A DNA stretch of 64,000 bases, from assembly GCF_014858005.1 (NCBI RefSeq), contig NZ_JACYOT010000013.1:1-64000 (forward strand), written 5' to 3'. The notes beneath the pieces are model-generated. The model searched no databases and was not told the origin of the DNA. It saw only the letters and a program-made list of their open reading frames with translations. Shown piece by piece: positions 57,251 to 64,000 of this stretch. The stretch's first letter is position 1. Each line of letters starts with the position of its first letter. Origin of the DNA: Propioniciclava soli. Lineage in GTDB: Bacteria > Actinomycetota > Actinomycetes > Propionibacteriales > Propionibacteriaceae. The position numbers and the translations under genes are program-made.

Positions 57251-57880
57251 TTATCGCTGGGCGCGCCACAGATCGGTCCACGCGACACCCAGCTCGGCCA
57301 GCAGGACGCGCAGCAGGGGCACGCTGATGCCCACGACGTTGTGGTGGTCGCCTGCCACCCCGCTCACGAAGGCGGCGCCGTACCCGTCGATGGTGAAGGC
57401 GCCCGCGACGTGCTGGGGCTCGCCGGTGGCCACGTAGGCCTCGATCTCGGCGTCCGTGACGTCGGCGAAGTGAACGGTGGTGGACGCCGCACGGCTGCGG
57501 TGCGCCACCGCGTCGCCCCGGACGACGGCCACGTGGTGGCCGGTCACGAGGCGTCCGGAGCGGCCCCGCAGGGCGCGCCAGCGCGCGCGGACGGCGTCAT
57601 CGGTGCCCGGCTTGCCGTGGGCGCGGCCGTCCAGCTCCAGCACCGAGTCGCAGCCGACGAGGACAAACGCGTCCTCCCCGACGCCCTCGGCGCTTCCCGA
57701 GGCCAGCGCGGCCAGCACCGCCTCCGCCTTGAGATCGGCCAGCGCGAGCGCGAGTTTCGTGGGGTCGGCGTGCGGGACGGTCGACTCGTCGACCCCCGAG
57801 ACCCGCACCAGCGGCTCGACGCCGGCGGCCCGCAGGGTGGCGAGGCGGGCCGGGGACGCCGACGCCAGGACGAGGCGCAC
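57251..57880 (-). CDS. maf: Maf-like nucleotide pyrophosphatase
   Basis: 209 aa. N-terminal LVLASASPARLATLRAAGV with the S-R-type phosphate loop, central VGCDSVLELDGRAHGKP, and YGAAFVSGVAGDHHNVVGISVPLL. These enzymes hydrolyse non-canonical or regular NTPs to NMPs and can influence septation. The accE-maf neighbourhood matches Rv3281-Rv3282, with a DUF937 gene inserted here. Confidence 0.93.
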   Translation of the reverse strand: MRLVLASASPARLATLRAAGVEPLVRVSGVDESTVPHADPTKLALALADLKAEAVLAALASGSAEGVGEDAFVLVGCDSVLELDGRAHGKPGTDDAVRARWRALRGRSGRLVTGHHVAVVRGDAVAHRSRAASTTVHFADVTDAEIEAYVATGEPQHVAGAFTIDGYGAAFVSGVAGDHHNVVGISVPLLRVLLAELGVAWTDLWRAQR

Positions 57881-57883
57881 CGG

Positions 57884-58684
57884 CTACCGGCGTCCGAAGA
57901 GGAGGTCGGACAGGATGCCGCCGAGCGGGTTGTCGGTCCGGTTGACCGCGGTGCCCTCCGGGGCAACCGATCCGGCCGGGGACGATGCCGTGCCCGGCTC
58001 CAGCGTGAGGTCGGTGGGCGGGGGCGTCTGGCTGGTGAAGGGCCCGGTGCCCACCCCGCCACCGCCCGCCCCGCCGCTTGCCTGCGGCGTCGCGCCCGGG
58101 GTGCCCTGCTGCCGGCCGCCGCCGAGGAGGTCGCCGAGGATGTCGCCGATGCCGCCGCCGTTCGCGGGGGCCTCCGCGCGGCCCGACTGCTGCGCCGCTG
58201 CACCGCCGAGGAGGTCCTCCAGGATGCCGCCCAGGCCGCCGCGCGAGGTGCCGGTTCCGCCGCCGAGCGCGCCGCCCAGCCCGCCGCCGCCACCGACGGC
58301 GCCGCCGAGCCGCTTGGCGAGGTAGCTCAGCACGATGGGCGCGAGGATGGGCAGGAGGCGCTGCACCAACGACCCGCCCTGGCCGCCCCCGAGTGCCTGG
58401 ATCTGGTCGGGCGCGTAGACGTGGTCGACGATCTTGGCGCCGTCGCCGGTGTCGATGCCGGCCAGGTCGATCCGGTCGGAGAACGCCGGGGAGTCGGCGT
58501 GCCGGTCCAACGCCCGGGTGAGGCCGACGGCCCCGTCGGCGTCCGCCACGTTGTGGTCGAGCTGACCGACCAGCGAGGCGAGCGCCTGGTCGACCACGCG
58601 GTCGGCCTCGGCGCGGTCCGTGCCGAGGTACTGGGCGACCTGGTCGAGGTCGAGGTTGGCCTTGATGTCGTCGACGGCTGCCAT
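57884..58684 (-). CDS. DUF937 domain protein
   Basis: 266 aa. An N-terminal helical DUF937 domain (1-125, DQVAQYLGTDRAEADRVVDQAL onward) is followed by a Gly-rich region with repeated GGxLGGIL-DLLGG motifs. No enzymatic residues visible. It is 3 nt upstream of maf, in the same direction, thus co-transcribed. Confidence 0.85.
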   Translation of the reverse strand: MAAVDDIKANLDLDQVAQYLGTDRAEADRVVDQALASLVGQLDHNVADADGAVGLTRALDRHADSPAFSDRIDLAGIDTGDGAKIVDHVYAPDQIQALGGGQGGSLVQRLLPILAPIVLSYLAKRLGGAVGGGGGLGGALGGGTGTSRGGLGGILEDLLGGAAAQQSGRAEAPANGGGIGDILGDLLGGGRQQGTPGATPQASGGAGGGGVGTGPFTSQTPPPTDLTLEPGTASSPAGSVAPEGTAVNRTDNPLGGILSDLLFGRR

Positions 58685-58766
58685 GGTGCGCTCCTTCGCG
58701 AAGTTCCCGCCGGGGGCGGGTCGATGGCGCGACTCTACCGGGGCGCCGCGCCCGTCGGTGTCAGGC

Positions 58767-59003
58767 TCAGCGCCGAAACGTGGTGCGCCACGCGGTGACG
58801 CCGGGGAGCAGCCCGTGGTTGAGCTGGTGCCAGCGCGAGGCCCACCCGGCGGCGGGGTGGCTGTTCGTCGGCGCGGGCGGACGCCCCTGCTCGCGTCCGA
58901 GCAGGTGGAGCACCACCGCGAGCGCCGCGATCTCGTCGGGGGTGGGGTGACCGGAGACGACCTCGAACGCGGCGGCGTCCGGCTCGGGCTCGGTGCCGGT
59001 CAC
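58767..59003 (-). CDS. accE: acyl-CoA carboxylase epsilon subunit
   Basis: 78 aa. The core [23 protein letters not shown] and Trp/Arg-rich C-terminus [11 protein letters not shown] are the AccE/PccE pattern that bridges alpha and beta subunits in actinobacterial carboxylases. GTG start overlaps the accD stop. Likely forms a holoenzyme with the accD and accA products. Confidence 0.9.
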   Translation of the reverse strand: MTGTEPEPDAAAFEVVSGHPTPDEIAALAVVLHLLGREQGRPPAPTNSHPAAGWASRWHQLNHGLLPGVTAWRTTFRR

Positions 59004-60592
59004 AGCGGGATGTTCCCGTGCTTCTTGGGCGGCAGGGACTCGCGCTTCGTGCGCAGGAGGCGCATGACGCGGGTGATGGTCTCGCGGGTGGCGTGGGGGT
59101 GGATGACCTGGTCGATGTAGCCGCGCTCGGCCGCGACGTAGGGGTTGGCGAGCTCGGCGTTGTAGGCGTCGATGAGTTCGGCGCGGCGGCGGGCGGGGTC
59201 GTCGGCCTCGGCGAGCTCGCGGCGGTGGAGGATCTCGACGGCGCCCTCGGCGCCCATCACCGCGATCTGGGCGGTGGGCCAGGCGAGGTTCACATCGGCG
59301 CCGAGGTGCTTGGACGCCATAACGTCGTAGGCGCCGCCGTAGGCCTTGCGGGTGATGACGGTGACGAGCGGCACCGTGGCCTCGGCGTAGGCGTAGATCA
59401 GCTTGGCGCCGCGGCGGATGATGCCGCGGTGCTCCTGGGTGACGCCGGGCAGGAAGCCCGGGACGTCCACGAACGTCAGCACGGGGATGTTGAAGCAGTC
59501 ACACGTGCGGACGAAGCGGGCGGCCTTCTCCGAGGCGTCGATGTCGAGGCAGCCGCCCAGGACGAGAGGCTGGTTGGCGACGACGCCGACGACGCGGCCC
59601 TCGATGCGCCCGAACCCGCAGACGATGTTGGGGGCGAACAGGGCGGCCACCTCGAGGAAGTCGACGTCGTCGAGCACCCCCGCGATCACGCGGTGGATGT
59701 CGTAGGGCTGGTTGGCGGCGTCCGGAATGAGGGTGTCGAGCTCGCGATCGCGGGCGGTGACCGCCAGGTCGGCCTCGGCGGTCTCATGGACTGGGGGCTC
59801 GTCGAGGTTGTTCTGGGGGAGGTAGGTGAGCAGGTCACGGACCCAGGCGAGGGCGTCCGCCTCATCGGCCGCGAGGTGGTGGGCGTTGCCCGAGCGGGTG
59901 TTGTGGGTACGCCCGCCGCCGAGCTCTTCGAGGGTGACGTCCTCGCCCGTGACGGTCTTGATGACCGCGGGGCCGGTGATGAACATCTGCGAGGTCTGGT
60001 CGACCATGACGACGAAGTCGGTGAGGGCGGGGGAGTAGACGTGACCGCCGGCGGCGGCGCCCATGATCACGGAGATCTGCGGGATCACGCCGGAGGCGAG
60101 CGTGTTGCGTCGGAAGATGTCGCCGTAGAGACCGAGGCTCACGGCGCCCTCCTGGATGCGCGCACCGCCGCCCTCGATGAGCCCGATGAGGGGGCAGCCG
60201 GTCTTGGTCGCGAAGTCGATGATCTTGACGATCTTCTCCCCGTACACCTGCCCGAGCGCCCCGCCGAAGACGGCGACGTCCTGGGAATAGACGCAGACCG
60301 GGCGGCCGTGGATCGCGCCGACGCCGGTGATCACACCGTCGGTGTAGGGCCGCTTCTCGCCCATGCCGAAGGACTGGGAGCGGTGCCGGGCGAACTCGTC
60401 GAACTCGGCGAACGTGCCCTCGTCGAGGAGCGCGGCGATCCGTTCGCGGGCCGTCATCTTGCCGCGCGCGTGCTGCTTCTCGGCGGCGTCGGGCCCGGCG
60501 GCGTTGAGCGCGGCCTCGATGCGCGCATCCAGGTCGCCCAGCTTGCCGGCCGTGGTGTGACGGTCGGGCTCCGTGGGGAGGTCGGGCGTCAT
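59000..60592 (-). CDS. accD: acyl-CoA (propionyl-CoA) carboxylase carboxyltransferase subunit
   Basis: 530 aa, AccD5/PccB type. Carboxyltransferase halves contain [16 protein letters not shown] and [12 protein letters not shown], with [16 protein letters not shown] and KKHGNIPL terminus. Paralogous to the mmdA product at 16068 but paired with accE. ATG 60592 is 6 nt after TATCGT. The birA-accD-accE arrangement equals Rv3279c-Rv3281, which favours propionyl-/acetyl-CoA as substrate. Confidence 0.95.
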   Translation of the reverse strand: MTPDLPTEPDRHTTAGKLGDLDARIEAALNAAGPDAAEKQHARGKMTARERIAALLDEGTFAEFDEFARHRSQSFGMGEKRPYTDGVITGVGAIHGRPVCVYSQDVAVFGGALGQVYGEKIVKIIDFATKTGCPLIGLIEGGGARIQEGAVSLGLYGDIFRRNTLASGVIPQISVIMGAAAGGHVYSPALTDFVVMVDQTSQMFITGPAVIKTVTGEDVTLEELGGGRTHNTRSGNAHHLAADEADALAWVRDLLTYLPQNNLDEPPVHETAEADLAVTARDRELDTLIPDAANQPYDIHRVIAGVLDDVDFLEVAALFAPNIVCGFGRIEGRVVGVVANQPLVLGGCLDIDASEKAARFVRTCDCFNIPVLTFVDVPGFLPGVTQEHRGIIRRGAKLIYAYAEATVPLVTVITRKAYGGAYDVMASKHLGADVNLAWPTAQIAVMGAEGAVEILHRRELAEADDPARRRAELIDAYNAELANPYVAAERGYIDQVIHPHATRETITRVMRLLRTKRESLPPKKHGNIPL

Positions 60593-60598
60593 GGACCG

Positions 60599-60604
60599 AC
60601 GATA
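60599..60604 (-). promoter_or_regulatory. -10 box, leaderless promoter of accD
   Basis: TATCGT on the minus strand, 6 nt before the ATG; 52 bp from the divergent birA box. Confidence 0.5.
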
Positions 60605-60656
60605 GCCCCGCCGGCAGCGCCGCGTGGGATCGGCGGATCGTGGGCCGGGCGCCTCG

Positions 60657-60662
60657 TAGGAT
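60657..60662 (+). promoter_or_regulatory. -10 box, leaderless promoter of birA
   Basis: TAGGAT, 7 nt before the GTG at 60670. Confidence 0.55.
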
Positions 60663-60669
60663 CGGGGCC

Positions 60670-61443
60670 GTGAACGCACACCTGGACGCCGACGCCCTCG
60701 CCCTCGCCTGCCGCGGGGGGCTGTGGCGTGACATCGAGGTCGTCGCGTCCACCGGTTCCACCAACGCCGACCTGGCGGACGCCGCCCGCGCCGGCGCCGA
60801 GCCGGGCCTGGTGCGGTTGGCCGAGCACCAGAGCGCCGGGCGGGGCCGGTTGGCCCGCACGTGGGAGGCGCCGCCGGGGGCATCCGTGGCGTGTTCGGCG
60901 CTCGTCGCGCCGGCGCGTGGCGTCGAGGAGTGGGGCTGGCTGTCGCTGCTCGTGGGCATGGCGGTGGTGGACGGCGTCCGGGCCGCCACCGGCGTCCAGG
61001 TGGGGGTGAAGTGGCCCAACGACGTGGGCATCCACGGCCGCAAGCTGTGCGGCATCCTGTGCGAGTCGGTGCTGACGGACGCCGGCCCGCGCGCCGTGCT
61101 GGGCTTCGGCCTCAACACCGAGCTGCGCGCCGACGAGCTGCCCGTGCCGACCGCCACCTCGCTGCGGCTGGAGGGGTCGGACGCCGCCGTGAACGGCGTG
61201 GTCGCCGCCGTGCTGCAGAGCCTGGAGACCTGGTACACGCGGTGGGACGCCGGGGCGGATCTCGGCGCGTCCTACCGGCAGCGCTGCACGACGATCGGGG
61301 AAGAGGTGTCGGTGCAGCTGGGCGAGGAGCGCGTGGTCGGGACGGCGACCGGCGTCGCTCCCGACGGCGCCCTGGTGGTCGCGACCGCCGCCGGGGAACG
61401 CACCTTCGTCGCCGGCGACGTCACGCACCTGCGTCCGGCCTGA
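60670..61443 (+). CDS. birA: biotin-[acetyl-CoA-carboxylase] ligase
   Basis: 257 aa monofunctional ligase without a DNA-binding domain. Biotin-binding STGSTNADL, the nucleotide loop [10 protein letters not shown], and [17 protein letters not shown] are clear; a C-terminal SH3-like cap ends at about residue 257. It biotinylates AccA and MmdC in this window. Lacking the N-terminal helix-turn-helix, it should not act as a repressor. Confidence 0.95.
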   Translation: MNAHLDADALALACRGGLWRDIEVVASTGSTNADLADAARAGAEPGLVRLAEHQSAGRGRLARTWEAPPGASVACSALVAPARGVEEWGWLSLLVGMAVVDGVRAATGVQVGVKWPNDVGIHGRKLCGILCESVLTDAGPRAVLGFGLNTELRADELPVPTATSLRLEGSDAAVNGVVAAVLQSLETWYTRWDAGADLGASYRQRCTTIGEEVSVQLGEERVVGTATGVAPDGALVVATAAGERTFVAGDVTHLRPA

Positions 61444-61510
61444 CGCCGGGTGGACCATGCCGGCACGCCCTTAGCCGAGCCGGACGCTCCTGTCGTGGCG
61501 CAGGCATGCC

Positions 61511-61654
61511 GACGTGGCGCACGCAACCCCCACCTGGCGCACGCAAACCCCACGTGGCGCACGCAAACCCCACGTGGCGCAGTGGAGCCCACGTGGCGCA
61601 GTGGAGCCCACGTGACGAGGGGGTGCGCCACGAGACGAGGGGGTGCGCCACGTG
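61511..61654. repeat. intergenic array with GTGGCGCA core in both orientations
   Basis: Three 20-bp units of CACGTGGCGCACGCAAACCC type (first two with small changes), two 19/20-bp units of ACGTGGCGCAGTGGAGCCC, then two 20-bp units with the inverse core TGCGCCAC. The central switch and the ~20-bp period parallel the array at 42549-42985. The rest of the gap 61444-61786 contains only a promoter region. Confidence 0.9.
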
Positions 61655-61691
61655 CTGACGCCTTTGCGGAACGAGCCCTCCCGAGGACGTC

Positions 61692-61726
61692 GGTGAATCG
61701 GTACAATCTGCCCTGATCCGTTCACC
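61692..61726 (+). promoter_or_regulatory. promoter with flanking GGTGAA/TTCACC repeat
   Basis: TACAAT (61702-61707) is a good -10 for the hydrolase transcript, giving a leader of about 75 nt. Arms GGTGAA (61692-61697) and TTCACC (61721-61726) enclose it, as an operator would. Confidence 0.45.
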
Positions 61727-61786
61727 GCCCGCCCGAAGCCTCGTGGAGCGGGCCACAGACGCAGCGGTCTGACCAAGGAGACAGCG

Positions 61787-62767
61787 ATGGACGCACACGG
61801 CGGCTCGACCGCAACGACGACCCCGACCGGCGCCTGGGCCCCGATCTATGCCGAGCGACTGCACCACATCGAGGGCCTCGCGCAGCCCTTCGACTGGGCC
61901 AACCCGCCGGCGGGTCTCGTGGCGTGGAACGCGCCGTTCGGCGAGGCGGAACCGACCGACGCTGTAGCCGAGGACCGGACGGTCGAGGGCCCGCACGGGC
62001 CGGTGCCCCTCCGCATCTACCGACCCGCCTCGGGCGAGGCGTCCGGCGTGGGGCTGGTGTGGTTCCACGGCGGGGCGTTCCTCGGCGGCGACCTCGACAT
62101 GCCGGAGGCCGACCTGGCCTCGCGCGGCCTCGTCACCCGGACGGGCGGCGTCGTCGTCTCGGTCGACTACCGCCTGTGTCAGGGCGGCGTTCATCACCCC
62201 GTGCCGCACGACGACTGCTGGGCCGCGTGGAGCTGGACGCACGCCCACGCCGACGACCTCGGCATCGACCCGACCCGCCTGGCCGTCGGCGGCACCTCGG
62301 CGGGCGGCAACCTGGCCGCCGGCGTGGCGCTGCGGTCGATCACCGAGGATCCCCGGCCCGCGCAGGCGCTGCTGGTCTATCCGGTCGCGCACGCGCCGCT
62401 GCCGCAGCCCAGCGCCGAGCTCGCCGCCTGTATCGCCCAGATGCCGCCGGTGTTGACGTTCACCAACGAGACCGACGCCATCAACGAGAACTACCTGGGC
62501 GGGCCTTCGGCGACGCACGCGGTGCCGCTCGCCTTCCCCGGGCACGCCGACGACCTGGCGGGCTACCCGCGCACCTACATCGAGAACTGCGAGTTCGACG
62601 ACCTCCGGGCCTCCGGTGAACGGTTCGGCCGCCAGCTCGCCGAGGCCGGCGTGGACGTCACGGTCGTCACGGCCGCGGGGGTGCCGCACGGGCACCTCAA
62701 CGCGATCGGCTCCCCGCTCACCCACGCCTCCCTGGACCGGCTGGCCAACCGGCTCACCGACGCCTGA
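61787..62767 (+). CDS. alpha/beta hydrolase (HSL-type esterase)
   Basis: 326 aa. Oxyanion motif VWFHGGAFLGG, nucleophile GTSAGGNLAAG, acid CEFDDLRAS and catalytic His in VPHGHLNAI form a complete hormone-sensitive-lipase-type site. The AAGGAG ribosome site is clear. Just upstream of a rhamnosidase gene, so it may remove acyl groups from plant or microbial glycosides; this is inferred. Confidence 0.9.
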   Translation: MDAHGGSTATTTPTGAWAPIYAERLHHIEGLAQPFDWANPPAGLVAWNAPFGEAEPTDAVAEDRTVEGPHGPVPLRIYRPASGEASGVGLVWFHGGAFLGGDLDMPEADLASRGLVTRTGGVVVSVDYRLCQGGVHHPVPHDDCWAAWSWTHAHADDLGIDPTRLAVGGTSAGGNLAAGVALRSITEDPRPAQALLVYPVAHAPLPQPSAELAACIAQMPPVLTFTNETDAINENYLGGPSATHAVPLAFPGHADDLAGYPRTYIENCEFDDLRASGERFGRQLAEAGVDVTVVTAAGVPHGHLNAIGSPLTHASLDRLANRLTDA

Positions 62768-62818
62768 CCCGCGGCCGCGCCACCCGACACCCGACACCCG
62801 ATCCCGCCAGGAGCACCG

Positions 62819-64000
62819 ATGATCTGCACGGCCCTCACGTTCGAACAGCGCAGCCCGGGCGAGCCCGCCCTCGGCGTCGGGACGCCCACGCCGCGGCTGA
62901 CGTGGGCGGTGGCCGACGCGCCCGACGACGTACGGCAGGCCTCGGCGACGGTCGAGGTGACGCGGTCGCCGTGGGGCGGGGAGGCGTCCACCGAAACCGC
63001 CACCCTCGACTCCGATGCCCAGGTGCTCGTCGACTGGCCCTTCGCGCCGCTGGCCTCCCGCGAGCGGGCCGAGGTGCGCGTCCGCGTCCACGCGACGGAT
63101 GGTGCGGACAGTGAGTGGTCCGAGCCGGCGGTCGTGGAGGCCGGCCTGTTGGCCACCTCCGACTGGGGGGACGCCCGGCTCATCAGCCCGGCCGGCGTGG
63201 GCGGCCTGGACGAGCCGGCCCCCGCGCTGGTCGCCACCTGGGAGCTGCCGGCCGGCGTGCGCGCCGCGCGGCTGCACCTCACCGCGCACGGGTGGTACGA
63301 GGTGCTGATCAACGGACGCCGCGTCGGGGAGGACTGGTTCGGCCCCGGCTGGACGGCGTATGAGGATCGGCTGCGGTACTACACCCACGACGTCACCGAC
63401 CTGCTGACGGCGGGTGAGAACACCGTGCAGATCCTGCTCGGCAACGGCTGGTGGCGCAGCCCGCTCACCTGGAACATGGAGCGCATGTACGGCGACCGCC
63501 TCGCGGCGCTGGCCCGGCTCGAGGTGGTCACCGGCGACGGCGCCACGCACGCGCTCGTCACCGACGGAACCTGGGCCGCCCGCACGACGCACATCACCGC
63601 CAACGACCTGTACGGCGGCGAGACCCAGGACCTGCGGCGTCCGCTCATCGCCGACGCCGACCACCCGGTGGAGGTCGTGGACCTCGACCTCGACACCCTG
63701 GTGGCGGCGCGCGGCCCGGCGGTGCGGGTCACCGAGGTGGTGGACGCCCAGCGCGTGTGGCGCAGCCCCGCGGGCAAGCTGCTGGTCGACTTCGGTCAGA
63801 ACCTGGTCGGCGTCACGCGCCTCACGGTGCGCGGGCTGGCGTCCGGCGACGCGGTGACGATTCGCCACGCGGAGGTGCTCGAGCACGACGAGCTGGGCAC
63901 CCGGCCGCTGCGCAACGCGCGGGCCACGGCGAGCTACACCGTCGCCGGGCCCCAGGAGACGGTGCTGGCGCCCCACTTCACGTTCTTCGGGTTCCGCTAC
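62819..64000 (+). CDS. GH78 alpha-L-rhamnosidase (partial, C-terminus off the right edge)
   Basis: 394 codons, open to the window end. N-terminal fibronectin-like domain (1-105, FEQRSPGEPALGVGTPTPRLTWAV) and the rhamnosidase N-domain, with LHLTAHGWYEVLINGRRVG, WFGPGWTAYEDRLRYY and TVQILLGNGWWR, identify GH78. The catalytic (alpha/alpha)6 barrel lies outside. It would release terminal rhamnose from glycosides. AGGAG precedes ATG 62819; the gap after the hydrolase contains short CACCCGA repeats. Confidence 0.92.
   Translation, partial: MICTALTFEQRSPGEPALGVGTPTPRLTWAVADAPDDVRQASATVEVTRSPWGGEASTETATLDSDAQVLVDWPFAPLASRERAEVRVRVHATDGADSEWSEPAVVEAGLLATSDWGDARLISPAGVGGLDEPAPALVATWELPAGVRAARLHLTAHGWYEVLINGRRVGEDWFGPGWTAYEDRLRYYTHDVTDLLTAGENTVQILLGNGWWRSPLTWNMERMYGDRLAALARLEVVTGDGATHALVTDGTWAARTTHITANDLYGGETQDLRRPLIADADHPVEVVDLDLDTLVAARGPAVRVTEVVDAQRVWRSPAGKLLVDFGQNLVGVTRLTVRGLASGDAVTIRHAEVLEHDELGTRPLRNARATASYTVAGPQETVLAPHFTFFGFRY

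Noticed and set aside
61511-61654. CRISPR-like repeats near the rhamnosidase
   Set aside because: Repeats are adjacent without spacers and the orientation changes.

Overview
The window is high-GC chromosomal DNA from an actinobacterium. Indicators are GTG/ATG starts with many candidate leaderless promoters, a mycobacterial-style SUF operon, an acyl-CoA carboxylase with an epsilon subunit next to birA and maf, and a FabG-InhA/FabI pair. A four-gene biotin-dependent decarboxylase of the methylmalonyl-CoA type suggests the Propionibacteriales, but the genus cannot be fixed by reading alone. No tRNA, rRNA, CRISPR, prophage or insertion sequence was recognised.

Layout. 1-9138: a membrane pyrophosphatase (minus strand, cut by the left edge) diverges from sufR-sufB-sufD-Rieske ferredoxin-sufC-sufS-sufU-sufT, which ends at a terminator inside the tail of a convergent AI-2E-family transporter gene. 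10.4-15.9 kb: ABC-F ATPase, a sugar ABC importer without its ATPase, and a DUF456 protein. 16.0-19.7 kb: the decarboxylase operon mmdA-D-C-B. 19.7-23.0 kb (minus): NAD(P)HX repair enzyme, M20 amidohydrolase, membrane protein. 23.0-29.4 kb: a fatty-acid oxidation cassette (TetR and acyl-CoA oxidase/dehydrogenase on minus; thiolase, large FabG and MaoC hydratase on plus). 29.4-34.2 kb: a large palindrome, an XRE/DUF2975 pair, then PfkB kinase, NCS1 permease, cysteine hydrolase and an NAD(P)-binding protein. 34.2-37.4 kb: a beta-glucoside PTS controlled by a readable RAT/terminator antitermination switch and its BglG-type regulator. 37.4-41.9 kb: RlmA, SURF1, DUF3099, FabG, FabI, ABC ATPase. 41.9-44.4 kb: NfeD and an SPFH protein separated by about 800 bp holding a long hairpin and a 63-bp tandem array. 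44.4-50.1 kb: epimerase, uridine-kinase-like protein, phosphohexomutase and purine nucleoside phosphorylase (minus), then an LpdA-type flavoprotein. 50.2-54.5 kb: DMT transporter, GT2, small unknowns, PAP2 phosphatase. 54.5-61.4 kb: accA, ubiA, maf, DUF937, accE, accD (minus) and birA. 61.4-64 kb: a second repeat array, an alpha/beta hydrolase and an alpha-L-rhamnosidase cut by the right edge.

The biotin theme links several loci: the mmd complex and the acc complex both need biotinylation, and birA lies beside accD. The SUF system supplies Fe-S clusters. The fatty-acid cassette feeds acyl-CoA metabolism, and propionyl-CoA/methylmalonyl-CoA could be interconverted by the acc and mmd systems. 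Noncoding structure is prominent: two intergenic repeat arrays with motifs in both orientations, a 55-bp palindrome, U-less hairpins at convergent gene ends, and a recurrent TANNNT box 6-8 nt upstream of start codons.
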